From Victivallales bacterium (GTDB lineage Bacteria; Verrucomicrobiota; Lentisphaeria; Victivallales; Victivallaceae), in the NCBI GenBank assembly GCA_031261965.1, contig JAISIP010000068.1, positions 1 to 37,138 of the forward strand: a stretch of 37,138 bases of DNA, in the 5' to 3' direction. The notes under the pieces are model-generated. The model ran no database searches, had not been told where the DNA came from, and was given only the letters and a program-made list of their open reading frames with translations. The stretch's first letter is position 1; each line of letters starts with the position of its first letter. Positions 8,036 through 16,342 of this stretch are shown piece by piece. Position numbers and translations under genes: made by a program.

Positions 8036-8064
8036 CTGTAAAAATAAACTTTCCGGCTTATAAT
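8036..8064 (+). promoter_or_regulatory. mfd: Candidate mfd promoter
   Basis: A perfect TATAAT (8059-8064) lies 118 bases before the mfd ATG, preceded at 17-base spacing by a poor -35 (CTGTAA, 8036-8041). Support is mostly the -10 box. Confidence 0.3.
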
Positions 8065-8181
8065 AAGAACAAGTACACAAAGAAACCGCCGGAAATTTTA
8101 TGGGTTCAGAAAACACTAAAATCAGCTTTTCTACAGGATTATCAGTATAAAACGTTCGCGTCGAAAATCAAGCGTCAGCAA

Positions 8182-11100
8182 ATGATAAATTGGCAAAAAA
8201 TTTTAAAAAAGTATCTCACTACTCCCGTCGCCGGCACGTTGAGCCGTTCCGGAGTGGAATTCGACTGCGCTGCATTTTTCCTTTTGCGTGCCGTTCTGAC
8301 CGGCGATAAACCGATTGTAGCCCTGTTCCCCGATCTTAATTCGTCCGAACGCGTCGCTGCGGAATGCGTGGCGATAACCACGCTAATTGACGCGCCGACG
8401 CGCATCCTTGAGCTACCCGAATGTGGACGGGGCAAATTGCTGTTTCCCGGCGGTGAATCGCAACGCGCCCGCGCTTTGAACGCCGCGTTGACCGAACACT
8501 TTGACCTCTATATCGGCAGTGTTCATTCCTTTACCGCCCCCGCGCCCAAGCCGACCGAAACGCTTGATTCGACTTTGACTTTGCGAGCCGGAATTCAGCT
8601 TTCCCCCGCCGAACTTTGCGAAAAACTCTTGCACCTCGATTACGATGACGAGTACGAATCAACGGTTTCCGGCGAATTCGCCCGGCGCGGCGGCATTGTT
8701 GACGTGTACAGCCCCGCCCACGATTTTCCGTGCCGGGTGGAATTCTTCGGCGATGAAATCGATTCGCTTCGCGCCTACGCCCCCGATACCCAGCGTTCGA
8801 CGCAGGAATTGACCGAATATCGGCTCATCGGTCGGGCGGGAATCACAGCGGGCGGAAACGGCAAAGCCGACTTTTTTGACTATATCGACGCAATTGATTA
8901 TCGTTTGGTTGTTGTCCACCCCGAATCAAGCCGGGAACGGCTGAAAAATTATTCGGGTGAAGTTGCCGTTGAGCGTCTGAATCAGATTGAACGCCGCTGC
9001 GCGGCTCGCGGCGATGCTTACGCCTTTTACGACACGGTAGAGTCGGCGTCGCACCCCGACGCGATCCCGGCTGAAATAGCCCCGCCCTTGGTTGCTCCCG
9101 ATGCAGAAACAAAAGGGGATTTTGCGCCGGAATCGCGACAAACTGCCTACGCGTTGAGCCGCCGATTGCTGGAACAGCATTTACAACGCGTACTTTTGGC
9201 GGGATTCGAGGTCGTACTGATTGCTCCACACCCCGAAAACATTCCGGCACTTCGCGATTATTGCCGTCGATTGAAGCTTGAAAACCCCAAACTCGGCTTT
9301 GACTCGGCGCGGCTCGGACACGGCTTCGCGTTGCCGAACGAAAAGCTTGTGGTCATTACCGAACGCGAATTTGTCGCGTGCATCCGTAAGAGCGACCAAA
9401 GTGAATTGGATTTGGAAGAGGAACCCCCGAAAACGTCAAAAGAAGTTGACGTTTCGCCCATATCAATTCCCGAGTTTTCGCTGGCAGATCTCGACTACGG
9501 CGATTACGCCGTGCATCTTGACCACGGTATCGGTATTTTCCGCGGATTTAAAACCCTCGAAACCCGGGGAGTTACCCGCGAAGTGCTGGTGCTGGAATAT
9601 CGCGACGGACAACAACTCTATGTGCCGCTTTTGCAAGCACACAAAGTCAATCGCTATTTAGGCAGCCCCGGCAAGGTGCATTTGCACGCGCTGGGCGGGT
9701 CAAAATGGAGCAAGGACAAAGACTCGGCAAGGCACGCTGTTCGCTCTTATGCCTCCGATATGCTCCGCTTGCAGGCGATGCGCCAGTCGGCTCCCGGAAT
9801 CGTTTTCCCGAAAGACAACGGAGAATGCCGGGCGTTCGTCAAGGCATTCCCTTTTTCCGACACGCCGGATCAACGCCGATCCACCGCTGAAATCTACTCC
9901 GACATGGAGTCGTCACGCCCGATGGATCGACTGCTTTGCGGTGACGTCGGGTACGGCAAAACCGAAATCGCCATGCGTGCGGTGTTCAAAGCCGTAAATG
10001 CCGGTTATCAGGCGGCGATTCTGGCACCTACCACGGTTTTGGCGCAACAACATTATAACAGTTTTCAGGAAAGATTTGCGCAATATCCGTTTACCATTGA
10101 GATGTTGAGCCGATTTCGTACCGCCGCCGAGCAAAGCGATATTTTACGACGCTTAAAATCCGGCGGAATTGACATTATCATTGGCACGCACCGGCTTTGC
10201 ACCCCGGAGCTGCGCTTTGCCAATCTCGGCATTGTGGTGATCGACGAAGAGCAACGCTTCGGGGTGAAACACAAAGATCGTCTGCGCCGATTCCGTGCCG
10301 AGGTTGATGTGCTTACCATGTCCGCCACGCCGATTCCCCGCACGCTCTATCTTGCAATGGCCGGAGCGCGGGATCTCTCCACGCTTATGACCGCGCCGAA
10401 ACAACGTTTGCCGGTCAAAACAGTCATCGCCCCGGAAGAGGAAGGTTTGATAGTTCAGGCGATCAAAGCCGAGCTTGCCCGTGGCGGTCAGGTGTATTTT
10501 TTGCATAATCGAGTTCGTTCCATTGCGGAAAAAGCCAATTGGTTGCAAGCGTTGATCCCGGAGGCACGTATCGCGGTGGCTCACGGGAGAATGCATGAAC
10601 ATGAGCTGGAAGAAGTCATGACTCGCTTTTTGCAGGGCGAGGTGGACTGCTTGGTTTGTAGCACAATCATCGAATCCGGGCTGGACGTACCCAATGCGAA
10701 CACGATTTTAATTGAGCGGGCCGACCGCTTCGGACTTGCCGAACTTTATCAATTGCGCGGGCGGGTCGGACGCTGGAAACATCAGGCTTACTCCTATATG
10801 TTGCTCCCCAAAAATCAGTTGGTCAGCTCCGATGCCAGAAAGCGTCTCGCGGCGATCCGGCGTTGCTCGAATTTGGGCGCGGGGTTTCAGCTGGCATTGC
10901 GCGATCTTGAAATTCGCGGCTCCGGCAATCTTCTGGGCAGCGAACAATCCGGGCATCTCGACACGATCGGCTTTGACCTTTACTGCCAGTTGCTCAAGCA
11001 CGAGATCGCCCTGCTTCGCGGCGAACGCCACGAACTGTTGCCGGAAGTCGAAATCGGAATCGATTTTGTGAGTTTCAGCTTGACCGCTTCAGCCGGTTCG

Positions 11101-11478
11101 CTTGCGGCGGCGATTCCGCCGGATTACATCGGCGGCGACCGCTTGCGCCTTGAGGCGTATCGCAAACTTTCGGCTCTTGAGAACGAAGCACAACTTGCCG
11201 CTTATCAGGAGGAGTTGCGCGATCGTTTCGGTCCTTTGCCGGAATCGGTGGAAAATTTGCTTGCAGTTACCCGGCTGCGCATTCTTGCCGCGCAGGCAAA
11301 ATATGAAATCCTTACGGTAATTGACGGCAAAGTCACGCTCAAAAATCCGGGCGGAACAATCTATCGCGTCGCAGGGAAGCAGCCCCAAATCAGTTATTTG
11401 AATCCTCCCAAGCTAAGGTTGAAACACTTGCTTGAACTTTTGCGCAAAGTCGTATCCTTCCAAAAGGACTTGTGTTAA
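8182..11478 (+). CDS. mfd: Transcription-repair coupling factor Mfd
   Basis: 1098 aa, close to the usual 1150. Mfd is a DNA translocase that removes RNA polymerase stalled at lesions and recruits UvrA. Domains in order: UvrB-like module with FARRGGIVDVYSP and PDTQRSTQE (about 165-200); CarD-like RNA-polymerase interaction domain, DYAVHLDHGIGIFRG to VNRYLG (about 438-495); RecG-like helicase with GDVGYGKTEIAMRA (motif I, near 590), VIDEEQRFGVKHK (motif II), MSATPIPRTLYLA (motif III), IIESGLDVPNANTIL and QLRGRVGRWKHQAYSYML (motifs V-VI); C-terminal TRCF domain from about 1000. All helicase motifs are intact. The start has only a weak Shine-Dalgarno site. Divergent from rpoD and probably monocistronic, or followed by the genes after the repeat relic. 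Confidence 0.97.
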   Translation: MINWQKILKKYLTTPVAGTLSRSGVEFDCAAFFLLRAVLTGDKPIVALFPDLNSSERVAAECVAITTLIDAPTRILELPECGRGKLLFPGGESQRARALNAALTEHFDLYIGSVHSFTAPAPKPTETLDSTLTLRAGIQLSPAELCEKLLHLDYDDEYESTVSGEFARRGGIVDVYSPAHDFPCRVEFFGDEIDSLRAYAPDTQRSTQELTEYRLIGRAGITAGGNGKADFFDYIDAIDYRLVVVHPESSRERLKNYSGEVAVERLNQIERRCAARGDAYAFYDTVESASHPDAIPAEIAPPLVAPDAETKGDFAPESRQTAYALSRRLLEQHLQRVLLAGFEVVLIAPHPENIPALRDYCRRLKLENPKLGFDSARLGHGFALPNEKLVVITEREFVACIRKSDQSELDLEEEPPKTSKEVDVSPISIPEFSLADLDYGDYAVHLDHGIGIFRGFKTLETRGVTREVLVLEYRDGQQLYVPLLQAHKVNRYLGSPGKVHLHALGGSKWSKDKDSARHAVRSYASDMLRLQAMRQSAPGIVFPKDNGECRAFVKAFPFSDTPDQRRSTAEIYSDMESSRPMDRLLCGDVGYGKTEIAMRAVFKAVNAGYQAAILAPTTVLAQQHYNSFQERFAQYPFTIEMLSRFRTAAEQSDILRRLKSGGIDIIIGTHRLCTPELRFANLGIVVIDEEQRFGVKHKDRLRRFRAEVDVLTMSATPIPRTLYLAMAGARDLSTLMTAPKQRLPVKTVIAPEEEGLIVQAIKAELARGGQVYFLHNRVRSIAEKANWLQALIPEARIAVAHGRMHEHELEEVMTRFLQGEVDCLVCSTIIESGLDVPNANTILIERADRFGLAELYQLRGRVGRWKHQAYSYMLLPKNQLVSSDARKRLAAIRRCSNLGAGFQLALRDLEIRGSGNLLGSEQSGHLDTIGFDLYCQLLKHEIALLRGERHELLPEVEIGIDFVSFSLTASAGSLAAAIPPDYIGGDRLRLEAYRKLSALENEAQLAAYQEELRDRFGPLPESVENLLAVTRLRILAAQAKYEILTVIDGKVTLKNPGGTIYRVAGKQPQISYLNPPKLRLKHLLELLRKVVSFQKDLC

Positions 11479-11482
11479 AGAA

Positions 11483-11507
11483 TAACTCTAAAGGCTACCT
11501 CTAAATT
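11483..11507 (-). repeat. Tandem family A repeat-end relic
   Basis: AACTCTAAA followed by GGCTACCTCTAAA: two repeat ends head-to-tail with no interior, the same arrangement as at 22360-22386. It lies just after the mfd stop. Confidence 0.5.
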
Positions 11508-11582
11508 TATTTACGGAATCAGGGGTTTGATGATTGAAAAAGTCCTTGAGGGAGGCTATCTTAGAAAGAGTGAGGTATAACG

Positions 11583-12218
11583 ATGATAAAAGAAGTAGAA
11601 CAACTCTTAGAGCGACATCCCGAGCTGTCGGTTTGCAAAGAATCCATCACTGATATGATCGAAACGATTTCCGCCTCATTTGAGCGGGGCGGGACTTTGT
11701 TTACCTGCGGCAACGGCGGCAGCGCGTCCGATGCTGAGCATATTTGCGGAGAGTTTTTGAAGGGCTTTTTGATGCTTCGCCCCCTCTCACTCGATGATCG
11801 CACTCGCTTTGAGGAACTGTTTGACGATGAGGGTGTATCGGTCGGGAAAAAACTTCAAAACGGGTTGCGTGCGGTTTCACTTTTGAGTCATCCGAGTTAT
11901 TCGAGCGCGTTCGCCAACGATGTCGATGCCGAGTTGGTTTTCGGGCAACAACTTTGGGTGCTGGGGCAAAAAAACGATGTTTTGCTCGCCATTTCGACCG
12001 GGGGATGCGCCACGAATGTAAAAAAGGCATTGATGGTGGCAAAAGTCAAAGAAATGAAATCCATTTTATTGACCGGCAATCGCGGGGGTTGTTGCGAAGC
12101 TTATGCGGATTGCGTCGTCCCTGTGCCGTATTCTGAAACCTATCGGATTCAGGAATTGCATCTGCCGATTTACCACACCTTGTGTATGGCAATAGAATCT
12201 CGTTTTTTTGGAAAATAG
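11583..12218 (+). CDS. SIS-domain phosphosugar isomerase, GmhA-like
   Basis: 211 aa. GGTLFTCGNGGSASDAEHICGEFLKGF is the phosphosugar-binding start of GmhA-type proteins (seen around residues 38-63), and LLAISTGGCATNVKKAL plus ILLTGNRGG complete the SIS fold. QELHLPIYHTLC matches the GmhA C-terminal helix with its catalytic Glu/His region. GmhA converts sedoheptulose 7-phosphate to D-glycero-D-manno-heptose 7-phosphate for LPS core, so this supports an outer membrane. An insertion (about 66-95, LSLDDRTRFEELFDDEG) is also found in GmhA relatives of other lineages. A different phosphosugar role cannot be excluded. GAGG precedes the ATG. Confidence 0.8.
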   Translation: MIKEVEQLLERHPELSVCKESITDMIETISASFERGGTLFTCGNGGSASDAEHICGEFLKGFLMLRPLSLDDRTRFEELFDDEGVSVGKKLQNGLRAVSLLSHPSYSSAFANDVDAELVFGQQLWVLGQKNDVLLAISTGGCATNVKKALMVAKVKEMKSILLTGNRGGCCEAYADCVVPVPYSETYRIQELHLPIYHTLCMAIESRFFGK

Positions 12219-12224
12219 AGCAAT

Positions 12225-12932
12225 ATGAACGAAAAACCGATTCGCCATGTGGCGATTATCATGGATGGCAACGGACGTTGGGCAACTCAGCGCAACTTGC
12301 CTAAAATCGAGGGGCATCGGCAGGGGGCGAATCAAGTTTCGGTCGTGCTTGAAGCGGCAAAAGAGGCGAAAATCGAGTTCCTGACACTCTATGCCTTTAG
12401 CACCGAAAATTGGAAACGTTCGATCGAAGAAGTTTCAGCTTTAATGAAACTTATGGAAGAGTTTTTAGATAAAAAGATTCCTGAGCTGATGGAAAAGCAA
12501 GTGCGGTTGCGTACCATTGGACGTACCGACGATTTACCGTTAAGTGTCCGAAAAAAGCTAAAAAAAGCGATCGAAGATTCGGCACAAAACCGGGCGGGAA
12601 CGTTGAATCTTGCCCTCAGTTACGGCGGGAGAGCGGAAATTGTGGACGGAGTCAATTGTTATATACAAAATATTAAAAAAAGCGGAAAAAATCCGTCAAA
12701 ATTAACCGAGGAATCGTTTAGAAACTATTTGTATGCCCCGGATATTCCCGACCCTGATTTGCTGATTAGAACCAGCGGTGAAATGCGCATAAGCAACTTT
12801 TTGCTGTGGCAACTTGCCTATACGGAATTTTATGTAACCGACAAGCTTTGGCCGGATTTCGGCAAGGAAGACTTTTTTGAGGCACTCGCCGCATTTCAGC
12901 GGCGCGAGCGTCGGTTTGGCGGACGAAAATAA
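12225..12932 (+). CDS. uppS: Undecaprenyl diphosphate synthase (isoprenyl transferase)
   Basis: 235 aa, usual length. HVAIIMDGNGRWA holds the catalytic Asp14 and the phosphate loop, GHRQGA follows, LYAFSTENWKRS is the substrate-binding segment, and RTSGEMRISNFLLWQLAYTEF plus WPDF form the C-terminal signature. It condenses IPP units onto FPP to make the C55 carrier lipid for peptidoglycan and surface glycans. It follows the SIS gene by six bases. uppS next to cdsA is a widespread arrangement; here a short repeat has inserted between them. Confidence 0.96.
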   Translation: MNEKPIRHVAIIMDGNGRWATQRNLPKIEGHRQGANQVSVVLEAAKEAKIEFLTLYAFSTENWKRSIEEVSALMKLMEEFLDKKIPELMEKQVRLRTIGRTDDLPLSVRKKLKKAIEDSAQNRAGTLNLALSYGGRAEIVDGVNCYIQNIKKSGKNPSKLTEESFRNYLYAPDIPDPDLLIRTSGEMRISNFLLWQLAYTEFYVTDKLWPDFGKEDFFEALAAFQRRERRFGGRK

Positions 12933-12937
12933 CATAA

Positions 12938-12992
12938 GGCTACCTCTAAAAACTGGAAATTTGGCTAAAAATTGCAGTTTTTAGAGATACCC
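12938..12992 (-). repeat. Short family A repeat, copy 7 (55 bp) with perfect target duplication
   Basis: GGCTACCTCTAAAAACTGG at the left, GTTTTTAGAGATACCC at the right, internal deletion derivative. It is flanked by ATAA on both sides (12934-12937 and 12993-12996). Removing it restores a short gap between uppS and the AAGGAG site of cdsA. Confidence 0.8.
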
Positions 12993-13012
12993 ATAAACTA
13001 AGGAGTGCAGTC

Positions 13013-13927
13013 GTGTTTAAATATCGGGCGATCAGCTTTCCCTTGCTTATTGCGTTTTTGGCGGTGATGGTTTTTTATCCGCAATGGGGGAAATATCTTT
13101 TCTCGGTCGCGGCGGGAGCCGCACTGGGGATGTTGCTCTATGAAATGGGAACTATGCTGCAAAAGATCGGCTTGGACTCCTTCGTAAAGGAGACGGCGAT
13201 AATCGGTGCGATTTTTTTGACCTCGCTACTGCTGGGGTTTGCCTTTTTTCAGGAAAGCATCAATTCTATTTGCGAAACCGGGCAAGATTGCGCCAAAAGC
13301 GGCATAGAGCTTTGTTTTTTATTGGCTCTGCTGGCATTTTTGGCGATGATTTTCATTGGCTGGATTATGCTTTTGCTGGGCAAGGACAAACTTAACGCGC
13401 TAAAACGCACTATCAATTCGGCTGGACTTTTTTGGCTGGGGGTGATCCCGATTGTGGCACTTTCCGGTTTGTATTTTGTCGATTCAATCGGTCCGGTCGG
13501 ACTCTTTTTTGTGATTATGGTGACTAAATCGATGGACACCGGCGGATATATCGCCGGAATGCTCACCGGAAAATATTTGCCGGGCGGAAACCACAAAATC
13601 GTCCCGTCCATCAGCCCGAAAAAATCGTGGGAAGGTGCGATCGGGGGGTTGCTTTTGTCCATCGGGGTAAGTTTGCTGTTTTTTGAGGCTTTTCGCCAAT
13701 ACCGCGTCGGGATCGACGCTTCGTTAAGCTGGTATATCTTTTGCGGCATAATTTTGGCGATCGGCAGTTTTGCCGGAGATTTGACCGAATCCGCCTTTAA
13801 ACGGGCTTGCGGGGTCAAAGACTCCGGGCATTGGATTCCGGGAATGGGCGGAGTATTTGATGTGTTGGACAGCTTTATTTACAACGGAGTTCTTTTTTGG
13901 TTGATGAAAAATATAGGACAAGTGTAA
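13013..13927 (+). CDS. cdsA: Phosphatidate cytidylyltransferase
   Basis: 304 aa integral membrane enzyme that makes CDP-diacylglycerol from phosphatidate and CTP. GTG start with AAGGAG ten bases upstream. About eight hydrophobic segments run through the protein. The conserved C-terminal region is present (KSWEGAIGG, then ESAFKRACGVKDSG and IPGMGGVFDVLDS). In the standard signature the last part reads GHGG-x-x-DR-x-D; here His is Met and Arg is Val. I believe this variant occurs in some planctomycete/verrucomicrobial CdsA proteins. Follows uppS, the usual partner, after a repeat insertion, and overlaps no other gene. Confidence 0.92.
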   Translation: MFKYRAISFPLLIAFLAVMVFYPQWGKYLFSVAAGAALGMLLYEMGTMLQKIGLDSFVKETAIIGAIFLTSLLLGFAFFQESINSICETGQDCAKSGIELCFLLALLAFLAMIFIGWIMLLLGKDKLNALKRTINSAGLFWLGVIPIVALSGLYFVDSIGPVGLFFVIMVTKSMDTGGYIAGMLTGKYLPGGNHKIVPSISPKKSWEGAIGGLLLSIGVSLLFFEAFRQYRVGIDASLSWYIFCGIILAIGSFAGDLTESAFKRACGVKDSGHWIPGMGGVFDVLDSFIYNGVLFWLMKNIGQV

Positions 13928-13929
13928 AG

Positions 13930-14412
13930 ATGAAAACAAAAATTTTAAATTTGCTTGCGGAAAATGCGCGTATGAGCCTATCCGATATTGCCCAGCGCGT
14001 GGGAGTGACCCCGGAAGAGGCAAAAAAAGAGATCATCGCGCTGGAAAAAACCGGTGTTATACGCGGATACAAGGTCATTCTCAACGAGAGCGATCTCGGT
14101 GTCAGTCGGGTTCGGGCGTTGATCGAAGTAAAGGTTACACCGCAGCGCGAAGGCGGGTTCGATCAGGTGGCACAGCGCATTGCGCGATACCCGGAGGTCA
14201 CAGATTTATATCTGATCTCCGGGGGGTTCGATTTGCTTTTGATGGTTGAGGGCGACTCACTTCAAGACGTGGCAGCTTTTGTTTCGGCGAAATTGTCCAC
14301 CATCGAGGGGGTTATTTCGACTTCAACCGGGTTTATGCTGAAAAAATATAAAGAGTCCGGCAGGATTATGCAGAATGACGAAGAATATGAAAGACTCAAA
14401 GTTTGCCCGTAG
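13930..14412 (+). CDS. Lrp/AsnC-family transcriptional regulator
   Basis: 160 aa from the ATG at 13930, two bases after cdsA, with AGGA about ten bases upstream; an upstream in-frame TTG inside cdsA is unlikely. N-terminal winged helix-turn-helix: ILNLLAENARMSLSDIAQRVG (about 5-25) and IRGYKVILN. C-terminal RAM ligand-binding domain: RALIEVKVTP, VTDLYLISGGFDLLLMVEG and GVISTSTGFMLKKYK. Lrp/AsnC proteins sense amino acids. It overlaps the aminotransferase gene by 38 bases, so it probably controls or senses that enzyme's substrate or product. Confidence 0.9.
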   Translation: MKTKILNLLAENARMSLSDIAQRVGVTPEEAKKEIIALEKTGVIRGYKVILNESDLGVSRVRALIEVKVTPQREGGFDQVAQRIARYPEVTDLYLISGGFDLLLMVEGDSLQDVAAFVSAKLSTIEGVISTSTGFMLKKYKESGRIMQNDEEYERLKVCP

Positions 14413-15571
14413 GGATTTTGTCGCTGAACACTTAAAAACACTTCCGAAGAGCGGAATCCGGCGATTTTTTGATTTGGTCAACACCATGGACGATGTGATC
14501 AGCCTTGGCGTTGGCGAACCGGATTTTGTGACTCCGTGGACGATTCGCGAAAGCGGAATATTTTCACTGGAAAAGGGACATACGAGTTACACCTCCAATC
14601 TCGGAACACCGGCTTTACGGCAGGAAATTTGCAAATATGTGCAAAAAAATTATCACGTCTCGTACGATCCTGTCGATGAGTGTCTGGTCACAATAGGGGT
14701 AAGCGAGGCACTGGACATCGCCATGCGTGCGATATTGAACCCCGGCGATGAAGTGCTGTACACAGAGCCGTGCTTTGTCTCTTATCCCGCCGAAGTAAAA
14801 ATGGCACACGGAGTACCAGTCCCGATTGAAACTAAATTTGAGGATGATTTCGCGCTCGACCCCGAAGCTTTGCGGGCAAAAATCACCCCCAAAAGCAAGG
14901 TGTTGCTTTTGAATTTTCCCTGCAACCCGACCGGGGCGGTTATGCCGGAAAAGAGCCTCAGGGAAGTTGCACGTATCGCACAGGAAAACGATCTTTTGGT
15001 GATCACCGATGAAATATATTCCGAGCTGCTTTACGAGGGAGAACACGTTTCGATTGCAGCGTTGCCGGGTATGCGGGAGCGGACGCTCTTTTTGCACGGA
15101 TTTTCCAAGGCGTTTGCCATGACCGGCTGGCGAATCGGCTACGCCTGCGGGCCGAGGGAGATTCTCGACGCGATGATGAAAATTCACCAATACTCGATTA
15201 TGTGTGCCTCGACGATGGCGCAAGAAGCCGCGCTTGAGGCGTTGCGCAACGGCGAAAAAGCGGTAAAAAGAATGCGTGATTCCTACTTGGAACGGCGCGA
15301 TTTAATGGTCAATGGTCTGAATCGCATCGGTTTGGAGTGTCATTTGCCCAAGGGGGCGTTTTATGCGTTTCCTTCAATTCACTCTACCGGGTTGAGCTCT
15401 ACGGAATTTGCCGAAGAGTTGCTAAAAGCTAAACGCGTAGCGGTCGTGCCGGGGGTGGCGTTTGGGGCTTGTGGCGAAGGATTTGTCCGTTGTTGTTACG
15501 CCACCGCCGCGACAGATTTGATTGAGGCTCTGGATAGAATGGGCAGTTTTATTGCAACACTAAAGGGATAG
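14375..15571 (+). CDS. Class I/II PLP aminotransferase
   Basis: 398 aa, fold type I. ISLGVGEPDF starts the conserved part, NFPCNPTGAV is the NPTG segment, ITDEIYSEL carries the cofactor Asp/Tyr, SKAFAMTGWRIGY has the PLP lysine (Lys245), and FVRCCYATA holds the carboxylate-binding Arg. It is closest in pattern to the aspartate/aromatic aminotransferases often called AspC/PatA-like. Amino-acid specificity is not readable. AGGA lies nine bases upstream of the chosen ATG; ATG 14387 is an alternative. The long overlap with the Lrp regulator gene means coupled translation. Confidence 0.92.
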   Translation: MTKNMKDSKFARRDFVAEHLKTLPKSGIRRFFDLVNTMDDVISLGVGEPDFVTPWTIRESGIFSLEKGHTSYTSNLGTPALRQEICKYVQKNYHVSYDPVDECLVTIGVSEALDIAMRAILNPGDEVLYTEPCFVSYPAEVKMAHGVPVPIETKFEDDFALDPEALRAKITPKSKVLLLNFPCNPTGAVMPEKSLREVARIAQENDLLVITDEIYSELLYEGEHVSIAALPGMRERTLFLHGFSKAFAMTGWRIGYACGPREILDAMMKIHQYSIMCASTMAQEAALEALRNGEKAVKRMRDSYLERRDLMVNGLNRIGLECHLPKGAFYAFPSIHSTGLSSTEFAEELLKAKRVAVVPGVAFGACGEGFVRCCYATAATDLIEALDRMGSFIATLKG

Positions 15572-15585
15572 CCGCAGGGTCAACG

Positions 15586-16284
15586 ATGAAAATATTGGGT
15601 CTTTTGCTGAGCTTGGCGTTGACGTTGCCGCTTTACGGCGAAGTTTTTACGCTTTGGCCGCTGAAGCCAAATGGCGCGACCTCGGAGAAATCTTTGATCA
15701 ACGAGATTCCGGCGTTGGGCAAAGTTCTTCATACCGAGCGTATGGTGGTCAACGGGGTTGATTTGAGCATGGTGACCAGGTCGAGCGATGCCGACTTTGC
15801 CACGATATTGGAGTTTTTGTATAGGAGCTTTCGACCCGAAAATTTGACGCTTGGCAGCGACAGTGCGAAAGTTGCGTACAAGATAGGCGAAAATCAAACG
15901 GAACGTTGGCTGATTGTGGATGGGGGACTCGGCAAAGCGGTGACGATTTTTCAAATTTCAGCCCCGGCAACTTTGCCCAAGGCGACCGATTGGCCAGGAG
16001 AGTTGCCACATTTGCCTATAGGAGCAAATGTCGGGCAAATTATTCATTTTCCCGACCGCAAGGCGATTTACGGTTCGTTCAGCAACGGGGGGAGCGACAC
16101 GGCGATGTTGTTGCGAAACGTTGTCGGCGAGTTAAAGAGTTCCGGCTGGATTCCGCTGGGAAATGAAGCGGAAACCTCATCCGGCGGCAGAGGCGAAATA
16201 TTTTTGCACAATAATCCGCGTCGGATTATGTGGGTTAATTTTGGGCAAAACGGCACAGGTGTCGCCTACACGCGACCATACTAA
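15586..16284 (+). CDS. Secreted protein of unknown function
   Basis: 232 aa. Residues 1-18 are a clear signal peptide (MKILGLLLSLALTLPLYG, cut before EVF). The mature part has alternating beta-like and amphipathic segments and no motif I recognise. AGGG is seven bases before the ATG, and the gene starts 14 bases after the aminotransferase, so it is probably co-transcribed. The TAA stop is the first three bases of a tandem heptamer array, so its 3' end may be slippage-prone. Confidence 0.7.
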   Translation: MKILGLLLSLALTLPLYGEVFTLWPLKPNGATSEKSLINEIPALGKVLHTERMVVNGVDLSMVTRSSDADFATILEFLYRSFRPENLTLGSDSAKVAYKIGENQTERWLIVDGGLGKAVTIFQISAPATLPKATDWPGELPHLPIGANVGQIIHFPDRKAIYGSFSNGGSDTAMLLRNVVGELKSSGWIPLGNEAETSSGGRGEIFLHNNPRRIMWVNFGQNGTGVAYTRPY

Positions 16285-16309
16285 TGGATAATGGATAATG
16301 GATAATGGA
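16282..16309 (+). repeat. Tandem heptamer array, TAATGGA x4
   Basis: Four exact copies of TAATGGA, beginning with the stop codon of the preceding gene and running into a family A end. Likely formed by replication slippage. Confidence 0.9.
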
Positions 16310-16320
16310 TACCTCTAAAT
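16307..16320 (-). repeat. Family A repeat-end relic
   Basis: GGATACCTCTAAAT resembles the terminal sequence (GGCTACCTCTAAAA) of family A, fused to the heptamer array. Only the end is present. Confidence 0.4.
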
Positions 16321-16342
16321 AACGAAAGGAGTTATATAAAAG

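Larger units (their letters stand above)
7652..8181. other. 530-base intergenic region between rpoD and mfd
   Basis: Contains no convincing full gene. It holds a short family A repeat (7720-7781) plus a further end-like relic (7783-7793), the complete family B inverted-repeat unit (7824-7988), a small hairpin ACAGTA/TACTGT (8022-8039) and a candidate mfd promoter. The rpoD promoter must lie here too, but I could not identify it with confidence. Confidence 0.7.

Noticed and set aside
13897-13929. Upstream start of the Lrp gene inside cdsA
   Set aside because: The TTG lies in cdsA coding sequence without a Shine-Dalgarno site; ATG 13930 gives the usual Lrp N-terminus.
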